A stretch of DNA of 34,685 nucleotides, from NCBI GenBank assembly GCA_002718285.1, contig PBAR01000020.1, forward strand, positions 36,165-70,849, written 5' to 3'. Positions within the stretch are counted from its first letter, which is position 1; every line of letters begins with the position of its first letter. Below are positions 1 to 7,838 of the stretch, in pieces. The notes under the pieces were generated by a model. The model had not been told where the DNA came from, searched no databases, and worked only from the letters and a program-made list of their open reading frames with translations. Made by a program: the position numbers and the translations under genes. The DNA comes from Fidelibacterota bacterium. GTDB taxonomy: Bacteria; Marinisomatota; Marinisomatia; Marinisomatales; UBA1611.

Positions 1-1
1 G

Positions 2-601
2 GATTCCGTAAAAAATTTATTACAAACAATTCAAGACAATCCTAATGCAGAATATGTTTATGGTAATTGTGAATATTTTTCTGATACTAAATCTATAATA
101 AAAAATCCAATTATGGATACAGATGCTCTATGCTTCGGCCCGCTTTTTAATGCACAAAGTCCTATAAAGTTATCATTATTTAAAAAGATAGGCGGTTTTT
201 CCAATGACTTTTTTATCAATGCAGATTGGGATTTTTGGCTTTCTGTATATGAAAAAAATATAATTGGTGCTTATTCCGATAATATTTTGTATAAAAGAAG
301 ATATAGAAAAGATAATGTTGGTTCTCAATATGCCTATTTGAGGCCAAAAATAATTGAACTAATAATAAAGAAACACCCGAAATTTTTTTCTATTGGCGAT
401 AGGAAAAATATGGCTTGGTTTAAATATTATGAGCAACTTGCAAGAAGTTACAAGGCTAGGGGTAAAAGGAATGTCGCTTATGCATATGCAAAAAAAGCTA
501 AAGAATTTGGTGAACCAACATCTTCATTAGAAACAATTACGAATGAGTATAATATGTCAATATTCAGATATTATTTAAGAAGAATTGGAAGATATTTTTA
601 A
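2..601 (+). CDS. Glycosyltransferase family 2, C-terminal part (5' end outside window)
   Basis: This is the C-terminal part of a GT2-type glycosyltransferase that adds a sugar to a lipid-linked glycan in the cytoplasm. The reading frame is open from base 2, so the 199 visible residues continue a gene that starts before the window. An internal ATG at 113 is not a credible start, because the upstream frame reads as coding (it includes AEYVYGNCEYFSD, typical of the stretch before the acceptor region in GT2 enzymes). The motif NADWDFWL (Asp75 and Asp77 of the visible part) matches the acceptor-side acidic motif of GT2 enzymes and is followed by a basic tail. The N-terminal nucleotide-sugar half and the DxD motif lie outside the window. 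It is 24 nt upstream of the radical SAM gene. The family is fairly secure; donor and acceptor are unknown. Confidence 0.8.
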   Translation, partial: DSVKNLLQTIQDNPNAEYVYGNCEYFSDTKSIIKNPIMDTDALCFGPLFNAQSPIKLSLFKKIGGFSNDFFINADWDFWLSVYEKNIIGAYSDNILYKRRYRKDNVGSQYAYLRPKIIELIIKKHPKFFSIGDRKNMAWFKYYEQLARSYKARGKRNVAYAYAKKAKEFGEPTSSLETITNEYNMSIFRYYLRRIGRYF

Positions 602-625
602 AATGAAACTATATTTTTTATTTCT

Positions 626-2056
626 ATGAAAATACTATTAGTAAATCCACCATTTTATAGATTATTAGGTTCTCACTATAACGCAAATAGTTTGGGTATA
701 GCATATATAGCATCATATCTAAACAAGAATGGTCATGATGCATGGTTATATAATGCAGATTTTATAAATGAAATTGATTATGCAAACCAGCGTGAATTAT
801 TTGATAGGTTTATTGATTATACCAGTTACTTTAAAAATGAAAATGATCCAATATGGGATGAAGTAACAGAAAATATTATTCAATCTTCTGCTGATTGGGT
901 TGGGTATACTTCTTACACTGCAAATATTACAGCTATTGATATAATATCTAGAAAGGTAAAAGAAAGAAAACCAAAGATTAAGCAAGTTATTGGAGGTGTG
1001 CATGCTACCCTTGATCATAATGTACTAAATAAGTTAAAAGGAATAGATTTCAGTGTCCAGCGGGAGGGAGAGCAAGCAATGCTGGAACTTGTAGAAGGGA
1101 AATCTCCAAAAGATATTATTGGTGTTGTTTCTAGAGATGGTAAGGGACTTTGTAATAATGGAGATGCACCAATTATGAGAATAGATGATCTTCCATTTCC
1201 TGAAAGGGATAAGATATTTGGTTTAACCAAAGAAGAAAAACTAATGGTTGATATATCTTATATATGTACAATAAGGGGATGCCCATATCGGTGTAATTAT
1301 TGTGCATCTCCATTTCACTGGAAGCGTGATAAAACACAATATCGTTCACCTGAATCGGTGATATCTGAGATGAGGTTATTAAAAGAAAATTATTGGAATC
1401 GATTTAAAAAGTATGACTACAGTGCATCTGCGAACATAGGTAAAAAATCTTCATTAAAAATAATTGATAATTCTGTCGTGTATTTTGTTGATGATGTCTT
1501 TACAGTAAAGAAAGATAGAGTAAAAAGTATATTGAGGATGATAATAGATCAAAATATAAAAATGGATTGGAAATGTGAAGCTAGGACGGATCATTTGGAT
1601 GATGAAATTTGTCAACTAATGGCTGAGGCGGGTTGCATAAGAGTAAAATTAGGTTTTGAATCAGGTAGTGATAAAGTTTTAAAGGATATTCAAAAGGATG
1701 AAACAAAACAAGATATGCTTAATGGAGCTAGAATGTTAAAAAATGCAGGAGTTCCTTTTACAGCTTATTTTATGGCTGGATTCCCAACAGAAACAGATGA
1801 TGATTTAAAGGAGACAATAGCATTCGCAAAAAAAATAGAAGCCGATTATTATTCATTATCAGTTTTAGCACCATATTTTGGCACAAAAATGTATTATGAT
1901 TTAATTAAACAAGGTATTTCTCTAGATAAAAAGCCTTGGGAATATTTCTTTCATCAATCAGGAGAATTGATGGTAAATGAAAAAATTAAGAAAAGTACTC
2001 TAAATGAATATCTAAGCCTTAATAGTTTAAATGAAAAAGGGAAGGGCTATATTTAA
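626..2056 (+). CDS. B12-binding-domain radical SAM protein
   Basis: The product is a cobalamin-dependent radical SAM enzyme of 476 residues. The N-terminal part (about 1-165) looks like a B12-binding Rossmann domain: it opens with MKILLVNPPF and carries IGGVHAT and QREGEQAM, which are typical of this family. The radical SAM cluster motif CxxxCxxC is Cys219, Cys223 and Cys226. It is followed by a TIM-barrel-like region with KCEARTD, KLGFESGS and a MAGFPTETDDD stretch. Family members methylate unreactive carbons, rearrange rings or form C-C bonds. A plausible role here is C-methylation or another unusual change to a sugar or lipid carrier, but the substrate cannot be read from sequence. An ATG at 604 opens only a nine-codon frame, so 626 is the start. 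An aminotransferase follows after 62 nt. Confidence 0.9.
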   Translation: MKILLVNPPFYRLLGSHYNANSLGIAYIASYLNKNGHDAWLYNADFINEIDYANQRELFDRFIDYTSYFKNENDPIWDEVTENIIQSSADWVGYTSYTANITAIDIISRKVKERKPKIKQVIGGVHATLDHNVLNKLKGIDFSVQREGEQAMLELVEGKSPKDIIGVVSRDGKGLCNNGDAPIMRIDDLPFPERDKIFGLTKEEKLMVDISYICTIRGCPYRCNYCASPFHWKRDKTQYRSPESVISEMRLLKENYWNRFKKYDYSASANIGKKSSLKIIDNSVVYFVDDVFTVKKDRVKSILRMIIDQNIKMDWKCEARTDHLDDEICQLMAEAGCIRVKLGFESGSDKVLKDIQKDETKQDMLNGARMLKNAGVPFTAYFMAGFPTETDDDLKETIAFAKKIEADYYSLSVLAPYFGTKMYYDLIKQGISLDKKPWEYFFHQSGELMVNEKIKKSTLNEYLSLNSLNEKGKGYI

Positions 2057-2118
2057 TGAAAATTATATAATAATTTTATGTTTTTTACTATTATAAGAGG
2101 TATTTATTCTATAAACAT

Positions 2119-3258
2119 ATGATTAAGATTCCTCAATTACGCTTAAAATATTCTGAAAAAGAGATAAGATTTATCCAAGAAGGGATAAAGGAAATATTAA
2201 ATAGCGGCTACCTAACTATGGGGCCTAAGGTTAGAGAATTTGAACAAAAGTTTTCAAAATATATTGATGTAAAATACTCAGTAGGAGTGAACAGTGGTAC
2301 CAGTTCTCTAGAGATCCCACTAAGAATATTAGGTGTTAAAAATAAAACTGTAATTATTCCTTCTATTACTTTTATGGCGACACCATTAGCAGCTATAAAT
2401 GCAGGTGCAAAAGTTATATTTGTTGATGTAATGCCAGAAAATCTTTCTATCGACCCTGATGACCTTAGAAGAAAAATATCTAATAATACTGTTGGAGTAA
2501 TTTTAGTACATGTTGGTGGAATAATATCTCCTTTCCTAGAAGATATAAAAATTATTTGCAAAGAGAATGAACTATTTTTGTTGGAAGATGCAGCTCACGC
2601 TCATGGAAGTTCAATGAGAGGAAAGAAAGCTGGATCATTAGGAATTTGTGGGAGTTTTTCATTTTATCCTACGAAAGTACTGAATACAGCTGAAGGTGGA
2701 ATGATTACAACTAATGATAATTCGATCTATGAAAAATCACTTATTCTAAGAGAACATGGGAAAGAAGATCATACTAAGAATATCCATACTGAATTAGGTT
2801 ATAATTGGCGGTTTAGTGAATTGCATGCATTATTAGGTTTGCAGCAAATGAAAAACGTAAATGATATAATCATGAAGCGCCAAAAAATTGCAAAAATATA
2901 TGATCGCGAACTAAATGGATTAAATGGGATTACCCTGATTAATATTCCAGATTTTATTGAATGCTCTTATTATAAATATATTATTTACTTGGATAAAAAG
3001 TATAATAGATGTGAAATAAAAAATCGATTTAATAAAGAATATGGTATATTACTTCCTGGTGAAGTATACTCAGATCCTTGCCACAAACAACCAGTTTTTG
3101 ATAAATATAAAAACTTATCCCTTAATTATAAAAACAAATTCCCTGGATCTGATTACATTGCATCTAATCAAATATGTTTACCACTTTATCCTGGTTTAGA
3201 AAAAAAAGAAGTTTTTTATATTATAAATGCATTGAAAAATATAATTAAAAATTATTAA
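2119..3258 (+). CDS. DegT/DnrJ/EryC1-family PLP-dependent sugar aminotransferase
   Basis: This 379-residue protein is a fold-type I PLP aminotransferase of the DegT/DnrJ/EryC1 (ArnB-like) family, which transfers an amino group, usually from glutamate, to a keto-sugar nucleotide. Visible family features are VNSGTSSLE (phosphate-binding region), EDAAHAHGS with Asp157 that would pair with the PLP pyridine nitrogen, and SFYPTKVLNTAEGG with Lys186 as the Schiff-base lysine. GYNWRFSELHALLG is the usual conserved stretch after it. Length is normal for the family. The next gene, after 113 nt, is a sugar-nucleotide epimerase/dehydratase, so the two may act on the same sugar. It is distinct from the second DegT gene at 10421. 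Position of amination and product cannot be deduced. Confidence 0.93.
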   Translation: MIKIPQLRLKYSEKEIRFIQEGIKEILNSGYLTMGPKVREFEQKFSKYIDVKYSVGVNSGTSSLEIPLRILGVKNKTVIIPSITFMATPLAAINAGAKVIFVDVMPENLSIDPDDLRRKISNNTVGVILVHVGGIISPFLEDIKIICKENELFLLEDAAHAHGSSMRGKKAGSLGICGSFSFYPTKVLNTAEGGMITTNDNSIYEKSLILREHGKEDHTKNIHTELGYNWRFSELHALLGLQQMKNVNDIIMKRQKIAKIYDRELNGLNGITLINIPDFIECSYYKYIIYLDKKYNRCEIKNRFNKEYGILLPGEVYSDPCHKQPVFDKYKNLSLNYKNKFPGSDYIASNQICLPLYPGLEKKEVFYIINALKNIIKNY

Positions 3259-3358
3259 TTATATAATAAATACATAATTTGATTTTTAGTATGAGTATTA
3301 TTTTTTTATTTAGTCTTTGATATAATATTCTTTTTCTTAAATAATTATTTAATTCAAT

Positions 3359-3363
3359 AAAGG
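3359..3363 (+). promoter_or_regulatory. Shine-Dalgarno-like AAAGG before the epimerase gene
   Basis: AAAGG lies 8 nt before the ATG at 3372. It is one of only two convincingly placed ribosome-binding sequences in the window and supports that start. Confidence 0.5.
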
Positions 3364-3371
3364 TTTAAAAC

Positions 3372-4337
3372 ATGGATATTTCAGGAAAAAAATTTTTAGT
3401 AACTGGCGGTGCTGGATTCATCGGTTCGCATTTAGTTGATATGTTGTTACAGGAAGAAGTTGAAAAAGTTTTGGTATTTGATAATTTCATTAGAGGTGGC
3501 ATAAACAATTTAAATAAATCATTAAAGGATGAAAGATTAGAGTTATTTAAAGTAAAAGGTGATTTAACATCTTTAGATGAAATTAATAATGCAACAAAAA
3601 ATATAGATGGTGTTTTCCACTTAGCTTGTCTTTCTCTCCCATACTGTCAAGAATATCCTAGGTCTGCATTAAATGTTAATATTGTTGGAACTTTTAATCT
3701 TATTGAGGCTTGTGTAAAAAATAATGTAGATAGAATAGTTTTTACATCAAGTTCATCTGTATATGGGAATGCGCAACATATTCCAATGGATGAAAACCAT
3801 CCTTATAAATTCCGTGATTTTTATGGTGCAACAAAGTTGACTTGCGAATCTTTGTTGAGGGCATTTTATTTTAAACATAACCTGGAATATTTATCTTTAC
3901 GATTTATGAATATTTATGGTCCTAGACAAGATTATCTTGGTGCATATATTGCTATAATAATAAAAATTATCGATCGCCTTCAAAAAGGTCTAAATCCCAT
4001 AATCTATGGAGATGGAACACAAGCTTTTGATTTTGTTTTTGTAGAAGATGCCTGTAGAAGTCTAATCTTAGCAATGACTTCACCTTTAAAAAATAGTGTG
4101 ATTAATATAAGTAGTGGTAAGCAAGTATCTATTATAGATTTATGTAAAAAAATACAAGAGATTATGCAAAATAATAATCCAATTCAGTTTATTAATAATG
4201 AGGAAAATAAACATCTAGTTACAAATAGAATTGGGAGTACAAAAAAAGCTAAAAAAGAACTCGGATTTGAAGTGCAGACACCCTTGGAAAATGGATTGAG
4301 AAAAGTTATTGAATGGAAGCTTAATCAAGGTAATTAA
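3372..4337 (+). CDS. NAD-dependent epimerase/dehydratase (extended SDR, sugar nucleotide)
   Basis: This 321-residue protein belongs to the extended short-chain dehydrogenase/reductase family acting on nucleotide sugars (4-epimerases, 4,6-dehydratases, decarboxylases). The N terminus has the NAD-binding TGGAGFIGSHL with the three glycines at 12, 15 and 18. FTSSSSVYG supplies the catalytic serine region, and YGATK gives the Tyr151-xxx-Lys155 pair. Later features include RFMNIYGPRQ and YGDGTQAFDFVFVEDACR, both common in UDP-sugar epimerases. Length and architecture are complete. The sequence does not separate a 4-epimerase from a dehydratase or decarboxylase, although UDP-glucose 4-epimerase-like is the best guess. 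It sits between a DegT aminotransferase and a GT4, which fits precursor supply for this locus. Confidence 0.92.
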   Translation: MDISGKKFLVTGGAGFIGSHLVDMLLQEEVEKVLVFDNFIRGGINNLNKSLKDERLELFKVKGDLTSLDEINNATKNIDGVFHLACLSLPYCQEYPRSALNVNIVGTFNLIEACVKNNVDRIVFTSSSSVYGNAQHIPMDENHPYKFRDFYGATKLTCESLLRAFYFKHNLEYLSLRFMNIYGPRQDYLGAYIAIIIKIIDRLQKGLNPIIYGDGTQAFDFVFVEDACRSLILAMTSPLKNSVINISSGKQVSIIDLCKKIQEIMQNNNPIQFINNEENKHLVTNRIGSTKKAKKELGFEVQTPLENGLRKVIEWKLNQGN

Positions 4338-4401
4338 TCATTAGTTACATCTAAATATTTTTTTTAGCTATTAATTATAAACTTTTGAAGCTTAATGAAT
4401 A

Positions 4402-5493
4402 ATGAATATTAGTTGGTTAGTAAATCAAAATATATGTACTGAGCAATCTGAGGGTAGAAGCATGTTTGGCTATTTGAAAAAAGAATATCCCAGTTTAAGA
4501 ATGGATATAATGGATGGAGAAAAATTAAATGGTAATAGAATCCCAAGACCTTCGATTAGATTACAATTTGATAAAATTTTTCGATGGACTAATTACAGAA
4601 ACTATTTAAACTATTTATGGATCAAGAAACATCGAGTAGATATTTTGCATATTTATCATTCATATTTATTTAGGAAAATTTTAAATATGCTTGATATAAA
4701 AAATAGACCGAAGATAGTAATTACATTACATGGAAGTGACTCTTATATACGTCCATGGACTAATAATGATTGGAATAAATTTTATGCAATCCATTCAAAA
4801 AATATAGAAGCCTTTATTACATTTAGTCAAAATCAAAAAGAATATCTTAATAGGTGGGGTTTACCTTTAGATAAAATACATGTAGTACCTCCAGGAAGTC
4901 CTTTCCAGAAAGCTATTCCAATAAAAAGGAAATTAAATAATTCAATAAAATTAATATCTGCATTTAGATTAAGTTGGCATAAAAATTTGCTTGGTCACTT
5001 AAATTTTATTAAAGAGCTAAAAAATCATTTTGATGAAGTTCAATACCATGTTTTCGGTGGCGGTTATGAAGAGGAAATAGCTCAATTTTATTATCTTGCA
5101 GATAAATTGCAAATTACTGATATAGTCAAGTATAAAGGGAATATAGAGAATGATTTATTATTAAATAAAATGCAAGAATATGATTTTTTATTGCACCTAA
5201 GTATTTCGGAGTCAATTGCTACAAGTATTGTAGAAGCACAAAGTAGAGGATTAATTCCAATTGTATCCAATGTTGGTGGCCTAGGTGAAGTAGTGAATCA
5301 TATGGAGACGGGTTTCATACGAGAATTTGATAATTTTGAAGGATTTTTAAATGATATTAATTATTTGAGGTTTGATAGCAATAGATATGCTACGATGTCA
5401 GAAAATTGTATTAACAATTTTACAAAATATTATACTACGGAGATTGTATCAAATAAAATAATGGATATTTATAAACATATTTTGTCCTTATAA
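4402..5493 (+). CDS. Glycosyltransferase family 4 (GT-B fold)
   Basis: This 363-residue protein is a retaining GT-B glycosyltransferase of family GT4. The N-terminal domain contains HGSDSYIRPW, like the acceptor-side HGSD segment of many GT4 enzymes, and VVPPGSPF marks the domain linker. The C-terminal donor domain has SAFRLSWHKN and the family signature ESIATSIVE, giving the Glu270-x7-Glu278 pair that contacts the donor, then GLIPIVSNVGGLGEV. Length is usual. The next gene starts 81 nt downstream and encodes the ATP-grasp/HAD fusion. Donor and acceptor are unknown. Confidence 0.92.
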   Translation: MNISWLVNQNICTEQSEGRSMFGYLKKEYPSLRMDIMDGEKLNGNRIPRPSIRLQFDKIFRWTNYRNYLNYLWIKKHRVDILHIYHSYLFRKILNMLDIKNRPKIVITLHGSDSYIRPWTNNDWNKFYAIHSKNIEAFITFSQNQKEYLNRWGLPLDKIHVVPPGSPFQKAIPIKRKLNNSIKLISAFRLSWHKNLLGHLNFIKELKNHFDEVQYHVFGGGYEEEIAQFYYLADKLQITDIVKYKGNIENDLLLNKMQEYDFLLHLSISESIATSIVEAQSRGLIPIVSNVGGLGEVVNHMETGFIREFDNFEGFLNDINYLRFDSNRYATMSENCINNFTKYYTTEIVSNKIMDIYKHILSL

Positions 5494-5574
5494 TGACATT
5501 TTTAATAAAAAATAACAGAAATGCTATATCATTACTTCTATTTTAAAATAGATTATAGCTGATTAATTATATTA

Positions 5575-6864
5575 ATGAAAAATAAGTGGAATGTTTTAAT
5601 CTTCCCTGGAGGTACAGAAAATGGATTAGAGATATATTTATCTCTTAAGAATTGTAAGGAAATTGATTTGTACTCAGCATCTTCAAATATTGAAAATCAG
5701 GCATTTTATGTATTTGATAATAATAATATTGTAAGAGATGTGAGAGAGAAAGGGTGGGTAGATGAATTAAACGAGATAATCAATGAAAAGAAAATCGATA
5801 TAATTTTCCCATCTAATGCATTTGTAATCGATAGTTTAAATAAAGAAAAAGATAAAATTCTGTGTGAAATATTGATCCCATCAAACAATGTTTTGCATAT
5901 AACAAGATCAAAAATAAATACTATTAATTTATTAGATGGCGTTATACCTACGCCGAAGATTTATAAAGATCCAGAAAAGATTACTGATTTTCCAATTTTT
6001 ATAAAACCAGACAAAGGATATGGTTCTCAGGGTGCTACAAAAATCAAACACAATTTAGAGTTAAATAATTTTGACCTTGATTTATTTATTATGCAAGAAT
6101 ATTTACCAGGAAAAGAATATACAATTGATTGTTTTTCTGATTCCGATGGAAATTTATTATTTTCATCTGGACGTGAGCGTTCGCGTATAAGGATGGGAAC
6201 ATCTATGCATGCAGAAAAAATACCTGACAATTTGGATCAACAGTTTAAAGAATATGCCATTAAAATTTTGAAAGAAATAAAAATAGTCAATGCCTGGTTT
6301 TTTCAATTAAAAGAAGATAGTAGTAATAACTTAAAACTCTTAGAAATAGATGTCAGAATTTCTGGTACAATGTGTTATAATCGATCTAGAGGTATTAATT
6401 TTCCTCTTCTTTCATTATATCAACATTATAATCTTCCTATTTCGATTTTAGTTAACTCATCTCAACTCAAACTTGATCGTTGTTTGAAAAATCGCTATAT
6501 CTTTGATTATAATTATGATAAAGTATATGTGGATTTAGATGATACCATAATAATTAAAAAAAAAATAAACCTGGAAATGATTTTCTTTCTATATCAATGT
6601 GTTAATAAAAGAATTAGAATCATTTTATTAACAAAAAATTTAAGTAATGATATATCATCTTATTTAAGTAAATATAGAATTAAGGAAGTTTTTGATGAGA
6701 TCATAGTGTTGGATGAAAATGATAAAAAGTCATTTTACATTGAATCAAATAAAGCCATTTTCATTGATGATAGTTTTTCTCAAAGAATAGAAGTAAGTAA
6801 AAAGTGTAAGATCCCTACATTTGATTGTTCAATGATAGAAAGTTTAATTGATGAAAGAATATAG
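5575..6864 (+). CDS. ATP-grasp ligase fused to a C-terminal HAD-like domain
   Basis: The 429-residue product appears to be two enzymes in one chain. Residues 1-110 form a Rossmann-like pre-ATP-grasp part (NVLIFPGGTENGLE, IIFPSNAFVID). Residues 110-290 look like an ATP-grasp domain: FIKPDKGYGSQG carries Lys144 and the glycine-rich loop, IMQEYLPGKEYTID is the usual central segment, and LEIDVRISG (Glu257, Asp259, Arg261) stands where the metal-binding ExNxR element is expected. Residues 316-425 look like a HAD phosphohydrolase: YVDLDDT with Asp320 and Asp322 as motif I, LLTKN as motif II and FIDDSFSQR as motif IV. ATP-grasp enzymes form acyl-phosphates and join carboxylates to amines or similar groups; HAD domains remove phosphate. 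The beta-propeller gene overlaps its 3' end by 14 nt. Domain calls are strong; the reaction is unknown. Confidence 0.8.
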   Translation: MKNKWNVLIFPGGTENGLEIYLSLKNCKEIDLYSASSNIENQAFYVFDNNNIVRDVREKGWVDELNEIINEKKIDIIFPSNAFVIDSLNKEKDKILCEILIPSNNVLHITRSKINTINLLDGVIPTPKIYKDPEKITDFPIFIKPDKGYGSQGATKIKHNLELNNFDLDLFIMQEYLPGKEYTIDCFSDSDGNLLFSSGRERSRIRMGTSMHAEKIPDNLDQQFKEYAIKILKEIKIVNAWFFQLKEDSSNNLKLLEIDVRISGTMCYNRSRGINFPLLSLYQHYNLPISILVNSSQLKLDRCLKNRYIFDYNYDKVYVDLDDTIIIKKKINLEMIFFLYQCVNKRIRIILLTKNLSNDISSYLSKYRIKEVFDEIIVLDENDKKSFYIESNKAIFIDDSFSQRIEVSKKCKIPTFDCSMIESLIDERI

Positions 6865-7804
6865 TTTTTTACACAATTCGGAATGGCTAAAAAAAGGTTT
6901 CATATATAGTCCAAATAATGAGGAAAATTGGTGGAAAACACATGCAATGGCACCTGCACCGATTTTATTTAATGAAGATACTATTAGAATCTTTATAGGA
7001 GGATGGGACAAAAATAACATTTCAAGAATAGGTTATATAGATGTTGACTCAGAAAACCCAGAAATTGTAAAGAATAAATCTAAAAAATTCGTATTAGATA
7101 TAGGAGTAAAAGGTTGTTTTGATGATAATGGTATATTCCCAGGACATATTTATAAACTACCTGATGGAAGAATATTTTTATACTATACGGGTTTTCAAAA
7201 ACTGCATGAGATACCTTTCAGCAATTTTTCTGGATTAGCTATTAGCATTGATGGTGGTAATTCATTTAAAAAATATAGCAAAGCACCAATTATGGATCGA
7301 GCAGATGAAGGTCTTTATACACGGGCTGGTCAGTCTATTATTTATGATGATGGTATTTTTAAATGTTGCTATTCTGCTGGTTCTTCTTGGTATAAAATTG
7401 AAAATAAAAACAAGCCCGTCTATGAGGTCATGTATATTGAATCTGCTAATGGTGTAGATTTTAGCAAAAAGGGTGAAGCTATTGTAAAAGTTGATTTATC
7501 CGTGGAACATGGCTTAGGACGACCTCAAATAGTGAAATTATTTAATAAAATTTTTGTTTTTTTTACTAGAAGGACTTTGGATTTTAAATATTTTATTGGT
7601 TGTGCGCATTTTGATAAAAAAAAATCAAAATGGATTCGTATTGATAATTGGTTCAATAACATAACCCATGGAGCTGAAGGTCAATTTGATAGCGAAATGG
7701 TTTATTTCCCATCGGTTATTGACACAGGGAAAAAAATATTTATGTTTTATAATGGGAATGGATATGGTCTTGATGGAATTGGATTTGCAGTTTTGAATAA
7801 ATAA
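6851..7804 (+). CDS. Predicted five-bladed beta-propeller protein (GH43/GH32-like fold), function unknown
   Basis: This 317-residue protein resembles the five-bladed beta-propeller of the GH43/GH32/GH68 superfamily. Spaced blade-like units are visible, for example SRIGYIDVDSENP, HIYKLPDGRIFLYYTGF, GLAISIDGGNSF, QSIIYDDGIFKCCYSAG, VMYIESANGVDF and KKIFMFYNGNGYG. There is no signal peptide or membrane segment, so it should be cytoplasmic, which is odd for a secreted-type glycosidase. It may bind or modify a sugar nucleotide or glycan intermediate rather than degrade polymer. I chose ATG 6851 over the in-frame TTG at 6848; either way it overlaps the ATP-grasp/HAD gene, suggesting coupled translation. 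I am fairly sure of the fold and unsure of any catalytic activity. Confidence 0.65.
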   Translation: MKEYSFLHNSEWLKKGFIYSPNNEENWWKTHAMAPAPILFNEDTIRIFIGGWDKNNISRIGYIDVDSENPEIVKNKSKKFVLDIGVKGCFDDNGIFPGHIYKLPDGRIFLYYTGFQKLHEIPFSNFSGLAISIDGGNSFKKYSKAPIMDRADEGLYTRAGQSIIYDDGIFKCCYSAGSSWYKIENKNKPVYEVMYIESANGVDFSKKGEAIVKVDLSVEHGLGRPQIVKLFNKIFVFFTRRTLDFKYFIGCAHFDKKKSKWIRIDNWFNNITHGAEGQFDSEMVYFPSVIDTGKKIFMFYNGNGYGLDGIGFAVLNK

Positions 7805-7838
7805 TTAAACCTAAATTTAAAAGTATAATAATTATTAA

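Noticed and set aside
113..601. A complete 162-residue protein starting at ATG 113.
   Set aside because: The same frame is open to base 2 and reads as GT2 sequence, so this is a partial larger gene.
2059..2077. AAAATTAT-ATA-ATAATTTT inverted repeat after the radical SAM gene, followed by a T-run.
   Set aside because: The stem has no G-C pair and would hardly form; expected by chance at this composition. Not called as a terminator.
2208..2561. Minus-strand open frame of 117 codons.
   Set aside because: It is antisense to the well supported DegT aminotransferase and has no recognisable motif.
3298..3326. TATAAT at 3321-3326 in the 113-nt gap before the epimerase gene as a possible promoter.
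   Set aside because: No acceptable -35 element lies 16-18 nt upstream, and TATAAT-like strings are everywhere in this A/T-rich DNA.
7248..7457. Short plus-strand frame inside the beta-propeller gene.
   Set aside because: It is an out-of-frame shadow with low-complexity hydrophobic sequence and no start signal.
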